Shown here: positions 30,835 through 39,084 of the stretch, piece after piece | Layout: each line of letters opens with the position of its first letter | How positions within the stretch are numbered: the stretch's first letter is position 1 | DNA from: an uncultured beta proteobacterium | Lineage (GTDB): Bacteria; Pseudomonadota; Gammaproteobacteria; Burkholderiales; Burkholderiaceae_C | Assembly: GCA_903845935.1 (NCBI GenBank) | Contig: CAIMZI010000037.1 | Coordinates: 1 to 64,000, forward strand | Direction of reading: 5' to 3' | Length of the DNA: 64,000 bases | Translations under genes and position numbers: made by a program | Notes under the pieces: generated by a model | Seen by the model: only the letters and a program-made list of their open reading frames with translations | The model's database searches: none | What the model was told of the DNA's origin: nothing

Positions 30835-31062
30835 TCATGCCAGTTTGGTTCGAAGAATGGCTTCCAGCGCTTGGCTAACCTTTTCGCAAGTCAAGTCGTA
30901 GCAAGAGGTCAATACCCAGTACAACTCGATGACAGACACCATGGTGATGTATCCGGGGTTGTCGCCGTCCAGCGACTCAATCAACTGGGTCGCCTTGGGC
31001 GAATGCTTAAGGTCGTCCTGCATGGTCTAGCGCACGAGGACATTCGTGTCGAGACCAATCAT
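30835..31062 (-). pseudogene. vapC: broken VapC-type PIN-domain toxin
   Basis: From ATG 31062 the frame reads MIGLDTNVLVR, a canonical VapC start with the first PIN aspartate (Asp5). A TAG follows at 31029-31027, where related proteins have an aromatic codon. The same frame then continues with family-like sequence (QDD, SPKATQLIESL, VIELYWVLTSCYDL, LRTK) up to a TGA at 30835. The C-terminal half with the remaining catalytic acids is missing. ATG 31062 overlaps the antitoxin stop as ATGA, the usual vapBC arrangement. The toxin should be inactive. Confidence 0.8.
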
Positions 31063-31298
31063 CGTCCAAATGCCGCGCGCCGTGCGATGGCTGCGTTCAT
31101 GGACTCAATGGAAACGGCCTTCTTGGCTGGTCCAAACATCCCTTTGAACGCCCTTACTTCGCTGGTAACGGCGACGAGCTCATAGCGACCGGGCGCGATT
31201 TGAACGAACTCAACGCGGTCACCCGCATCAACCTTGAGGTCATTGCGCACCTCAATGGGTATGGTGATCTGGCCTTTGGATGTGAGGGTCACTTTCAC
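31059..31298 (-). CDS. vapB: AbrB/MazE-fold antitoxin (VapB-like)
   Basis: A 79-residue swapped-hairpin protein with the AbrB signature VTLTSKGQITIPIEVRNDL and GDRVEF. The C-terminal tail (FGPAKKAVSIESMNAAI) is the usual toxin-binding region. The start is GTG 31298. Its partner toxin gene is broken, so it is now an orphan antitoxin that may retain operator binding or neutralise other toxins (inference). Confidence 0.82.
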   Translation of the reverse strand: MKVTLTSKGQITIPIEVRNDLKVDAGDRVEFVQIAPGRYELVAVTSEVRAFKGMFGPAKKAVSIESMNAAIARRAAFGR

Positions 31299-31391
31299 AT
31301 AGGTAGCTCGAAATCACAGTACCATCAGGGCAACTATAAATAACAGGGGGTCGATGGCTACCAAGCCAAGCGTTGGGGTGGGCGTGCGCCT

Positions 31392-32348
31392 ATGAAAATA
31401 CTATACGTTGAAGATTCCGCTGCGGCGGTGCTGGTGATGCGTCGTCGCCTCTCCAATTTTGGCCATGAGGTGGTACTGGCCAAAAACGGATCGGAAGCGG
31501 TGCAGATGTTCCGCTTGGAGGCACCCGACCTGGTGCTCATGGACATAGAAATGCCGGTGATGAACGGCTTTGAGGCCGCCAGCCGCATCCGTGCCGTCGA
31601 GGCCACGCAGCGCTGGGCCTGGACCCCGATCATTTTCCTCACCGCCTCCGATACCGAAGAAAACCTGATCACCGCGATCGAAGCCGGGGGCGACGATTTC
31701 ATCGCCAAGACCGTGACCGAGCCGGTACTGCACGCCAAGATGAGGGCCATGGCGCGCATTGCCGCACTGCGCCAGAGCCTGAGCACTGCCAACCAGAAGC
31801 TCGAGGCGCTGGCCAGCAGCGACGGTCTGACTGGCCTGTGCAACCGCCGCAGCATGGACAGCCGCGTGGACGCCAGCTTCGCCGACGCCGTGCAACTGCA
31901 GCAGCCGTTCGGGCTGTTGATGATCGACATCGATAACTTCAAAAAATACAACGACCACTACGGCCACCTACAGGGCGATGATTGCCTGCGTTCCGTGGCT
32001 CAGGCGATCGCAGCCACGGTGGCGATAGACAACGCCAAGGCCGGCAACGACGCCGCCTTTGCAGCGCGCTATGGCGGGGAAGAGTTTGCGGTTGTGATGC
32101 CCATGGCCAGCGCGGAGCGCACCGCCAAGATGGCCCATGCCCTGGTGGATGCCGTGCACGGCATTGCCATTGCCCATGAGAAAAATGCCGACTGGGGACG
32201 CGTCACCATTTCCGCCGGTGGCTCCCATCTGCCTCGGGCCAGCGGCACTATCGTCAACCTGTTCCGCGAGGCCGACTCCCGGCTCTACCAGGCCAAGGAC
32301 AGGGGCCGCAACCGGGCCGAGCTCCTGCTAGTCTCAGCCGCCCATTAG
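31392..32348 (+). CDS. receiver-GGDEF diguanylate cyclase response regulator
   Basis: 318 residues: a receiver domain (YVEDS, phospho-acceptor Asp in LVLMDIEMP, Thr in FLTAS), then a GGDEF domain with DGLTGLCNRRSMD, IDIDNFKKYND and the intact active site RYGGEEF. The RxxD inhibitory site is replaced by NDAA, so product inhibition at that site is not expected. It probably makes cyclic-di-GMP in the cytosol when phosphorylated. No kinase gene is adjacent. Confidence 0.9.
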   Translation: MKILYVEDSAAAVLVMRRRLSNFGHEVVLAKNGSEAVQMFRLEAPDLVLMDIEMPVMNGFEAASRIRAVEATQRWAWTPIIFLTASDTEENLITAIEAGGDDFIAKTVTEPVLHAKMRAMARIAALRQSLSTANQKLEALASSDGLTGLCNRRSMDSRVDASFADAVQLQQPFGLLMIDIDNFKKYNDHYGHLQGDDCLRSVAQAIAATVAIDNAKAGNDAAFAARYGGEEFAVVMPMASAERTAKMAHALVDAVHGIAIAHEKNADWGRVTISAGGSHLPRASGTIVNLFREADSRLYQAKDRGRNRAELLLVSAAH

Positions 32349-32376
32349 GCAGCGGTGCCACGGTCTGCCCTCGCAA

Positions 32377-32931
32377 TCAGGGGATAGGCGAATTGCCGCC
32401 AGCACTTGACATGGGGGGCCACCAGCAGGGGTTTGCGCCAAGGCCCTGGGCATACTGCGTCTCCAGTTCACCCACAGCCTGTTGTATCGCAGCCTGGTCT
32501 GGCAATGCCTTGGCCTGCCACCGTATCATCTGAACGCCTGCGCTTGTGCAGGCCCGTTCCTTGATCCACTCGGCGCGCACTTTCTCATTCCCAGTCTTGT
32601 CATCGAGTTCGATGACGGCCAACACGCTTGCGTCTTCTGTGCAGATCACAAAGTCAAAATGCAAGTGGCGTATGCGCTTATTCCAGACCTCAGAGTCAAT
32701 CACCCTCTTGACGCCAAGTACGCCAACCACCGGCACCTGGAACATGACGATGTGCCCGGGCAGTGCCGCTACCAAACGCTGGTACAGCACCTGGTGGGGG
32801 CTGGCTAGCGGCTTTCTGGTGCAATAAGGCCAAGCCACATGAACATCGCGCCAAGCGCTGCGGCGCACCGAGAGGCTCAGACCCAGGGCGGCGCACAACA
32901 GAAGCAGAGTAGCAAAGGCAAGGAGGTTCAA
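32377..32931 (-). CDS. DUF2726 domain protein with N-terminal membrane anchor
   Basis: 184 residues. A hydrophobic N-terminus (residues 1-22) is followed by a DUF2726 region (HFDFVICTED, VIELDDKTGN, KERACTSAGVQMIRW) that resembles a nuclease-like fold with an acidic residue pair. The start appears to be TTG 32931, since no in-frame ATG gives the anchor. Function is unknown. It converges with the receiver-GGDEF gene. Confidence 0.75.
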   Translation of the reverse strand: MNLLAFATLLLLCAALGLSLSVRRSAWRDVHVAWPYCTRKPLASPHQVLYQRLVAALPGHIVMFQVPVVGVLGVKRVIDSEVWNKRIRHLHFDFVICTEDASVLAVIELDDKTGNEKVRAEWIKERACTSAGVQMIRWQAKALPDQAAIQQAVGELETQYAQGLGANPCWWPPMSSAGGNSPIP

Positions 32932-33078
32932 GGCAGCGACCTACGGTTCAGGCAAGGTGATATTCCATTGCCAAAGTCTGCCGCCATGCATCCCGTCTGT
33001 CTTGATCAAATCCTGATCAAGGCCGCAGCGCTGGCGGCACAAGGCTTAAGCCCGGCGCCCCCTGCCCCTATCGCCGTA

Positions 33079-33918
33079 TTACAGCGCTGCTAGCGGATGG
33101 GGCGATCCGTCATAGCCGCCCCACACCGATTGGTCGTATTCGATCACCGAGCCAGTCATCAGACCAGACTCGGCGCTGCACAAAAAGGCCACGGCACGCG
33201 CCACTTCCATCGGATCGACCAGGCGTCCGTTGGGTTGTGAGGCAGCGGCTTTTTCAAGCCAGTCGACATCCGCCTGGTGGAACTCGCGCTGGATGCGGTC
33301 TTCGCCCTCGCTGGCCATCCAGCCGATGTTCAGGCCATTGACGCGAATGCGGTTGCGCAAGAGCGCATAGGCGGTGTTGCGCGTCAGCGTGGCGAGTGCG
33401 CCCTTGGAGGCGCAGTAGGCAGCAATAAATGGCTGACCGGCCAGGGCCGACATGGAGCCGATGTTGACGATGCTGCCGTGGATGCTTTCGCGCCGCATCA
33501 CCTTGATCGCTTCTTGCATCAGGAAGAACGGTGCTCGCACGTTGACGGCAAACATGTTGTCGAAGAGTTCGGGATCGGTATCCAAAATCGTGCCGCGATC
33601 GGTGATGGCGGCGGCGTTGACCAGCATATCCACGCGCCCAAAGGTGGCGTCGGCCTCTTGCACCACCTTGCGGCAGTCTTGCACCTGTCCCAGATCGACC
33701 TGCACATAGACTGCCTGGGTGCCGAGCGCGCTCAGCTTCTCCACCTGGGCCGCGCCCTTGGCGGCGTTGCGGCCGCAGATCACCACGCCCTTGGCCCCGC
33801 GTTCGGCCAAGGTGGCGGCAATCGCCGCGCCCAGGCCTTGGGTGCCGCCGGTGACGATGGCAACCTGACCCTCCAGTGAGGCGAGTGCGTGGGGGTTGGC
33901 TGCGGTTGGTTTGGTCAT
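33079..33918 (-). CDS. short-chain dehydrogenase/reductase
   Basis: A 279-residue Rossmann-fold oxidoreductase. The cofactor site is VTGGTQGLGAA, with NAAA as the NNAG-like stretch; the catalytic set is Ser in NIGSMSA and YCASK. After beta-2 the sequence is ICGRNAAKG, suggesting NADP preference (Arg). CAGGAG precedes ATG 33918. It lies 23 bases after the PhyH-type gene in the same direction and probably oxidises or reduces a small hydroxylated substrate in the same pathway. The substrate is unknown. Confidence 0.88.
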   Translation of the reverse strand: MTKPTAANPHALASLEGQVAIVTGGTQGLGAAIAATLAERGAKGVVICGRNAAKGAAQVEKLSALGTQAVYVQVDLGQVQDCRKVVQEADATFGRVDMLVNAAAITDRGTILDTDPELFDNMFAVNVRAPFFLMQEAIKVMRRESIHGSIVNIGSMSALAGQPFIAAYCASKGALATLTRNTAYALLRNRIRVNGLNIGWMASEGEDRIQREFHQADVDWLEKAAASQPNGRLVDPMEVARAVAFLCSAESGLMTGSVIEYDQSVWGGYDGSPHPLAAL

Positions 33919-33941
33919 TTTGTCTCCTGTTATTGAATGAA

Positions 33942-35141
33942 TCAGCTCAAGCGCGTTTGCGCCTGGGCCTGCAAGCTAGCGTTGAACTGTTCGGGCCTGT
34001 GGCCCTGCGCCAGCGCACTGCGCATCAGATCCTGCTGACTTTGTGGTGCCAGTCCGCCAATGGGCGGATCGCGGTCCAGATTGGTAGGGAAGGCGTAGCC
34101 CTCGGCGCTGGCAGCCACGGCGGCATCGAGATCGGCGCCAGCCATACGCGCGCTGGCCTGCAACAGGCTGGGATACAGCGCCTGCGCCATGCGCACCCGG
34201 TCCACCGTCTCCATGCAGCGCCCGAAGGCCGAGGACACCTGCAGCAGATTGGCCATGCGGCGTATGTCGGTGGAGCGGTTGTGACCGGCGGCGTGCAGCA
34301 GCGCCGGGTTGAAGAAGACGCCATCGCCTTTGTTGAGTGGCAGTTGCACATGATGCAGGTCAAAATATTCCTGGAACGCCGCCAGACCGGCCACCAGATA
34401 GCCCGCCTCGTATTTTTGCGAATGCGGCAGATACAGCGTGGGGCCGCTTTCCAGCGGCATGTCCACATGGGCTATCGCGCCCTGCAGCGTGAGGAACGGC
34501 GAGAGTTGGTGCACATGGGCTGGGAATCGTTCGGCCCCGGCGGCGGTGAAAAAGCCCAGGTGGTAGTCGCGGTGCGCGGTCTGCGCCGCACCACCCGGGT
34601 TGACGCTGTTGATCTGCGAGCTGAGCTGCCAGGCCGGGCCCAGCCAAGCCTCGCAAACGGTCGCCAGCAGGGCGTTGCCGTAGTAGGCGGCGAACACATC
34701 GGGGGCGCGCAGGCAGAGCTTTTCCACCGCATTCCAGACCCGGTCGTTGGCGCCGGGCTTGGCAAAGTGGTCGCCGCCATAGCCGGCGGCGCGCGACTCG
34801 GCTATCAGCGCGCGGAACTCCACCGAGGCGGCGTCGACCACCGCCGTATCGGGGCACAGTCCCTGCACCACCAGCACGCCGGGACCGCTGCGCCAGACCT
34901 GCGCCCATTCGGCCATCAGGCGCCGGCGCCAGGCTTGCGGATCCTTGGATGCGACCTGTGCCGCGCGCAGGGCCGCGCCGTCATAGATCGGCACGCCCTG
35001 GAGAATGGCGGTGGCCTGCGGGCAGTCATGGGGCTGCGTGCCGGTCTGCACCAGGCGATCCAGGTCAGCGACTTGGCACAGGTCGGCGCGCAGCCAACCC
35101 GGGGTGGATGGGTTACTGGCGGTGGCTAAAGATGGGTTCAT
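33942..35141 (-). CDS. phytanoyl-CoA dioxygenase (PhyH) family protein
   Basis: A 399-residue non-haem Fe(II)/2-oxoglutarate-type oxygenase. The metal motif HRDYH (HxD) is near residue 190, and a distal His with RSTDIRRM is near 300. It probably hydroxylates a small metabolite. It is cotranscribed with the SDR gene and divergent from a LacI-family regulator, which suggests an inducible catabolic step. AAAGGCG precedes ATG 35141. The family is broad and the substrate cannot be named. Confidence 0.83.
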   Translation of the reverse strand: MNPSLATASNPSTPGWLRADLCQVADLDRLVQTGTQPHDCPQATAILQGVPIYDGAALRAAQVASKDPQAWRRRLMAEWAQVWRSGPGVLVVQGLCPDTAVVDAASVEFRALIAESRAAGYGGDHFAKPGANDRVWNAVEKLCLRAPDVFAAYYGNALLATVCEAWLGPAWQLSSQINSVNPGGAAQTAHRDYHLGFFTAAGAERFPAHVHQLSPFLTLQGAIAHVDMPLESGPTLYLPHSQKYEAGYLVAGLAAFQEYFDLHHVQLPLNKGDGVFFNPALLHAAGHNRSTDIRRMANLLQVSSAFGRCMETVDRVRMAQALYPSLLQASARMAGADLDAAVAASAEGYAFPTNLDRDPPIGGLAPQSQQDLMRSALAQGHRPEQFNASLQAQAQTRLS

Positions 35142-35269
35142 GCGCGACGCCTTTGTGATCTGAGTCAATTCGAAGAAGTTGCAGTGTAGGAACTGCGATG
35201 CGGTGGCGCGGCACTAAAACGCCTCACAAACACCTCAGAATTTGGACACTTGCGGCAGAATGGAAACCC

Positions 35270-36292
35270 ATGTCCCATCCGCATTTGCTCAAAGCTATCG
35301 CCCTGCAGGCCGGTGTCAGCCTGGCCACGGTGGACCGCGTGGTGCATGGCCGTCCCGGGGTGCGGGCCCACACCGTGCGGCGCGTCGAGCAGGCCCGCGC
35401 CGAGTTGGACCGGCAAAGTGCCCAAGTCGGACTGCAGGGCCGCAAGTTCCTGCTGGATGTGGTGGTGCAGGCCCCGGCGCGCTTTACCCGGGTGGTGCGC
35501 GATGCGCTGGAGCACGAGATGCCGCTGCTGCACCCGGCCATCTTCCGCGCCCGCTATCAGATGGGCGAGTCCATGGAAGTGACGGAGCTAGTCGCCGCAT
35601 TGGACAAGATCGCTGCACGCGGCAGCCACGGCGTGCTGCTGAAGGCGCCCAACGATGCGCGGGTGGTGGCAGCAGGAGCACGGCTGCAGGCCAGGGGCAT
35701 ACCGGTGGTGACGCTGGTGACCGATCTGCCGGACTCGGCACGCCTGGCCTATGTGGGCATGGACAACCGCGCCGCCGGCCGAACCGCCGCCTATCTGCTG
35801 GGCCAGTGGCTGGGAGCGGAGTTGCGCGCCGGGGTGCTGGTGTCGCTGAGCAGCACGCGCTTTCGCGGCGAGGAGGAGCGCGAGGCCGGCTTTGCCGCCG
35901 CCCTGCGAGAGCACTATCCGCTGCTGCAGGCGGTGGACGCCAGCGAAGGCTTGGGCCTCCACGAGGCCACCGCCGCCCTGGTGTTGGAGCGGCTGCGCCA
36001 GTGGCCGGAGGTGTGTGCGGTGTACTCCATCGGTGGAGCCAACGCCGCCATCCTGCAGGCCTTTGGCCAGGCCGGACGCGCCTGCAAGGCCTTCATAGGG
36101 CACGATCTGGACGCCGACAACCTGGCGCTGCTGCGCAAAGGGCAGATCAGCGCCGTGTTGCACCACGATCTGGCGCACGACATGCGCATGGCCTGTCTGC
36201 TCATCCTACGCTCCCACGGTGTGGGGCCAACGCAGACTCCGGCCACGCTATCGGGCGTGCAGGTGGTGACGCCGTTCAACGTGCCGATTTAA
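35270..36292 (+). CDS. LacI-family transcriptional regulator
   Basis: 340 residues with an N-terminal LacI helix-turn-helix (IALQAGVSLATVDRVVHGRPGV) and a periplasmic-binding-like effector domain (YVGMDNRAAGR, IGHDLDADN). The divergence of DNA-binding and effector regions resembles the sugar-responsive ROK-independent branch with D-ribose-type folds. It is divergent from the PhyH-SDR pair across 128 bases and is the likely regulator of them. No clear LacI operator could be assigned in that gap. Its TAA stop overlaps the next gene's stop in a shared TTAA (36289-36292). Confidence 0.87.
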   Translation: MSHPHLLKAIALQAGVSLATVDRVVHGRPGVRAHTVRRVEQARAELDRQSAQVGLQGRKFLLDVVVQAPARFTRVVRDALEHEMPLLHPAIFRARYQMGESMEVTELVAALDKIAARGSHGVLLKAPNDARVVAAGARLQARGIPVVTLVTDLPDSARLAYVGMDNRAAGRTAAYLLGQWLGAELRAGVLVSLSSTRFRGEEEREAGFAAALREHYPLLQAVDASEGLGLHEATAALVLERLRQWPEVCAVYSIGGANAAILQAFGQAGRACKAFIGHDLDADNLALLRKGQISAVLHHDLAHDMRMACLLILRSHGVGPTQTPATLSGVQVVTPFNVPI

Positions 36293-36861
36293 GAAGCCTT
36301 TTCCATCCGCTCGCTTTTCCAATAAACATCGTCGCCCACGCTGCCATCGGTGCGGTGGCGGTTGAGTGAACGCGACAGCACAAACAGCAGGTCCGACAGA
36401 CGATTGAGATATTGGCGCGGGGTTTCCTTCAACGCCTCTTCATTGCCCAGGGCCACCAGCGCGCGCTCGGCGCGGCGCGCCACGGTGCGGCAGACATGGG
36501 CCAGCGAGGCGGCACGGGTTCCGGCAGGCAGGATGAACTCGGCCAGGCGCGGCAACTCGGCGTTGTACTGTTCCAGCGCGTGGTCCAGCGCCAGCACTGC
36601 CTCGGGCTTGAGCAGCTCGTAACCGGGAATCGACAGCTCGCCGCCCAGATTGAACAGCTGGTGCTGAATTTCCACCAGCAGGCTGCGGATGCCATCGGGC
36701 ATGTCTTCACATAACAGCACGCCGATATTGGAATTGAGCTCGTCCACATCGCCCATGGCGTGCACACGCAAGCTATTCTTGGAGACGCGGGTGTTGTCGC
36801 CCAGGCCGGTGGTGCCGGCATCCCCGGTGCGGGTGGCAATTTGTGTGAGGCGGTTTCCCAT
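36289..36861 (-). CDS. cob(I)alamin adenosyltransferase, PduO type
   Basis: 190 residues. PduO-type markers are TRTGDAGTTGLGDNTRVSK (ATP binding) and DVDELNS near residue 40, with RAERALVAL and LNRLSDLLFVLSR in the helical bundle. It makes adenosylcobalamin from cob(I)alamin and ATP. ATG 36861 is used, since upstream codons do not fit the family. It converges with the LacI gene and diverges from the FAD-linked oxidase gene. Confidence 0.93.
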   Translation of the reverse strand: MGNRLTQIATRTGDAGTTGLGDNTRVSKNSLRVHAMGDVDELNSNIGVLLCEDMPDGIRSLLVEIQHQLFNLGGELSIPGYELLKPEAVLALDHALEQYNAELPRLAEFILPAGTRAASLAHVCRTVARRAERALVALGNEEALKETPRQYLNRLSDLLFVLSRSLNRHRTDGSVGDDVYWKSERMEKAS

Positions 36862-36907
36862 TTCGGTGCGTCCTTGGATCAAAATCAGATTATTGACGGA
36901 GAAGCCC

Positions 36908-38332
36908 TTGAACACAGCCACCCCAGACCATCACCTTGTGCCGCAAGCGACAGCACGCACCGTGCCACAGGCCCTGTTTGATGAATTGAGGGCGCGCTTT
37001 GGCACACAGTTCTCCGTAGCGCCTGCCGTTCTCGAGCAGCATGGTCGCGACGAGTCTGCCTTTACGGTGGCGCCGCCAGACGCCGTGGTATTTGCCGAAA
37101 GCACACTGGATGTGGCTGACGCCGTCAAGCTGGCGGCGCTTTACCGCACTCCGGTGATTCCTTTTGGCGTGGGCTCCTCGCTGGAGGGGCATGTGTTAGC
37201 GGTGCAGGGTGGCATCAGTCTGGATGTGTCGCGCATGAGCCGGGTTCTGCAGATCCACGCCGAAGACCTGACGGTGACAGTGCAGCCAGGGGTTACGCGC
37301 AAACAGCTCAATGAGGCGGTGAAGTCTGAAGGGCTGTTCTTCCCGATAGATCCCGGTGCCGATGCCAGCTTGGGCGGCATGTGCGCCACCCGCGCCAGCG
37401 GCACCAACGCCGTGCGCTACGGCACCATGCGCGAGAACGTGCTGGCGCTGGAAGTGGTGACGGCCAGCGGCGAAGTCATACGCACCGGCAGCCGCGCCAA
37501 GAAGAGCAGCGCCGGCTACGACCTGACGCGGCTGATGGTCGGCTCGGAAGGCACGCTGGGGGTAATAACGGAGATCACCCTCAAACTCTATCCCCTGCCC
37601 GAGGCCGTGATGGCGGCCAGTTGCTCGTTTGCCAGCCTGAGTGATGCGGTCAACACCACCATGCAAATCATTCAAATGGGCGTGCCGATTGCCCGCTGCG
37701 AGCTGCTCGATGGCAACACCGTGGGCATGGTCAACCGCCATTCCAAACTCACACTGCCGGAGACGCCGCTGCTGCTGATGGAGTTTCACGGCTCGCCGGA
37801 CGGGGTCAAGGAGCAGGTGCAGACTGTTCAGGCAATCGCCGCCGAACACAGCGGAAACCAATTTGAGTGGGCACTCACACCCGAGGAGCGCACGCGTCTG
37901 TGGACGGCACGCCACAACGCCTACTTTGCCGGCCAGCAGTCCAAGCCCGGTTGCCGCGTCATCAGCACCGACACCTGCGTGCCGATTTCGCGCCTGGCCG
38001 ATGCGCTGCTGGACTGCGTGGACGAGGCCAATGCGGCCGGCATTCCGTATTTTCTGGTCGGCCATGTAGGCGACGGCAACTTCCACATGGGCTATCTGAT
38101 CAACCCAGATCAGCCGCAGGAGCGCGTGATGGCGGAGGAACTGAATACCAAGCTGGTGCAGCGCGCCCTGGCCCTGGGTGGCACCTGCAGCGGCGAGCAT
38201 GGCGTCGGCCTGCACAAGATGGACTTCCTGCTGAGCGAGGCGGGAGCCGGTGCGGTGGACATGATGCGCGCCATCAAGCGCGCGCTAGACCCCCACAGCA
38301 TCCTGAATCCGGGAAAAATCTTTAGCCGCTAA
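36908..38332 (+). CDS. FAD-linked oxidase, D-lactate dehydrogenase/GlcD family
   Basis: A 474-residue vanillyl-alcohol-oxidase-fold flavoprotein. The FAD part contains PFGVGSSLEGH, DPGADASLGGM and GSEGTLGVITEITLKL. The C-terminal cap ends GGTCSGEHGVGL and NPGKIFSR, typical of D-2-hydroxyacid (D-lactate/glycolate) dehydrogenases. The probable start is TTG 36908, preceded by GGAG at 36898. An upstream ATG at 36689 lies over the adenosyltransferase gene and adds unrelated residues. The reaction is oxidation of a D-2-hydroxyacid to the 2-oxoacid. Confidence 0.88.
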   Translation: MNTATPDHHLVPQATARTVPQALFDELRARFGTQFSVAPAVLEQHGRDESAFTVAPPDAVVFAESTLDVADAVKLAALYRTPVIPFGVGSSLEGHVLAVQGGISLDVSRMSRVLQIHAEDLTVTVQPGVTRKQLNEAVKSEGLFFPIDPGADASLGGMCATRASGTNAVRYGTMRENVLALEVVTASGEVIRTGSRAKKSSAGYDLTRLMVGSEGTLGVITEITLKLYPLPEAVMAASCSFASLSDAVNTTMQIIQMGVPIARCELLDGNTVGMVNRHSKLTLPETPLLLMEFHGSPDGVKEQVQTVQAIAAEHSGNQFEWALTPEERTRLWTARHNAYFAGQQSKPGCRVISTDTCVPISRLADALLDCVDEANAAGIPYFLVGHVGDGNFHMGYLINPDQPQERVMAEELNTKLVQRALALGGTCSGEHGVGLHKMDFLLSEAGAGAVDMMRAIKRALDPHSILNPGKIFSR

Positions 38333-39072
38333 AATTCGGCGATTTCGGCGATGGCCTTGGCCATGTAGTCGATCTTATTTTGCATATCCTGTTCGCTATC
38401 GGCAAAGCGCTTGGCAACCGCATCGAACTCCGTGGTGCAGTCCATAAAGGCATCCACCACATCCGGGTCGAAATGTTCGCCACGCTCGGCAAAGATCACG
38501 CCCACAGCCGCATCGTGCGCAATGCCCTGTCGGTAAATTTTGTTGCTGATCAAGGCGTCGTACACGTCGGCCACGGCCACTAGGCGGGCAGACAGGGGAA
38601 TCTGCGTCTCGGACAAGCCCTGGGGATAGCCTTTTCCGTTCCATTTTTCATGGTGGGAGCGGGCCAGCTCCTTGGCCATGCTCAGCATCGGTGACTGCAG
38701 GCCCAGCAATTTTTCAGCCCGCACAATGGCATCAAAACCCAGGGTCGTGTGGGCTGCCATGATGGCCTGCTCTTCGGCCGTCAGGCGCCCGGGCTTGAGC
38801 AAAATGCGGTCGGGTATGGCCACTGCGCCCAGATCGTACATGCAGACCGTGGCGCACAGCGTCTCGATAACATGGGTGCTAAGTTGCGCTGCCAAGGCGG
38901 GCTTACTCTGCAACTTGTCCGCCAACAGGCGCACATAGTGCCTGACGCGCAGCAAATGGCTGGCGGTGTCGGACTCACGCAACTCGGCCAGCGATGCGAG
39001 CGCAAACAGAACGACCTGGTGTGCGCGCAACGCGTCAAGCGTGCTCTCATCTGTAGCTGCCTGCGAATTCAT
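38329..39072 (-). CDS. HD-GYP-like domain protein with altered HD motif
   Basis: A 247-residue HD-GYP-type protein without a receiver domain. The family region PDRILLKPG, the HHEKWNGKGYP stretch and ADVYDALIS are present. At the place of the catalytic HD pair, however, the sequence is CMYDLG, so His is replaced by Tyr. This should remove a metal ligand and probably c-di-GMP phosphodiesterase activity. A binding or scaffold role is possible. GAGGAGGA precedes ATG 39072. It converges with the FAD oxidase gene, the stops sharing TTAA. Confidence 0.84.
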   Translation of the reverse strand: MNSQAATDESTLDALRAHQVVLFALASLAELRESDTASHLLRVRHYVRLLADKLQSKPALAAQLSTHVIETLCATVCMYDLGAVAIPDRILLKPGRLTAEEQAIMAAHTTLGFDAIVRAEKLLGLQSPMLSMAKELARSHHEKWNGKGYPQGLSETQIPLSARLVAVADVYDALISNKIYRQGIAHDAAVGVIFAERGEHFDPDVVDAFMDCTTEFDAVAKRFADSEQDMQNKIDYMAKAIAEIAEF

Positions 39073-39084
39073 ATGGGATCCTCC

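Noticed and set aside
35142-35269. LacI operator as GCAGT-GTAGGA-ACTGC
   Set aside because: The arms are only five bases and do not show the central CG of LacI-family operators, so it could be chance.
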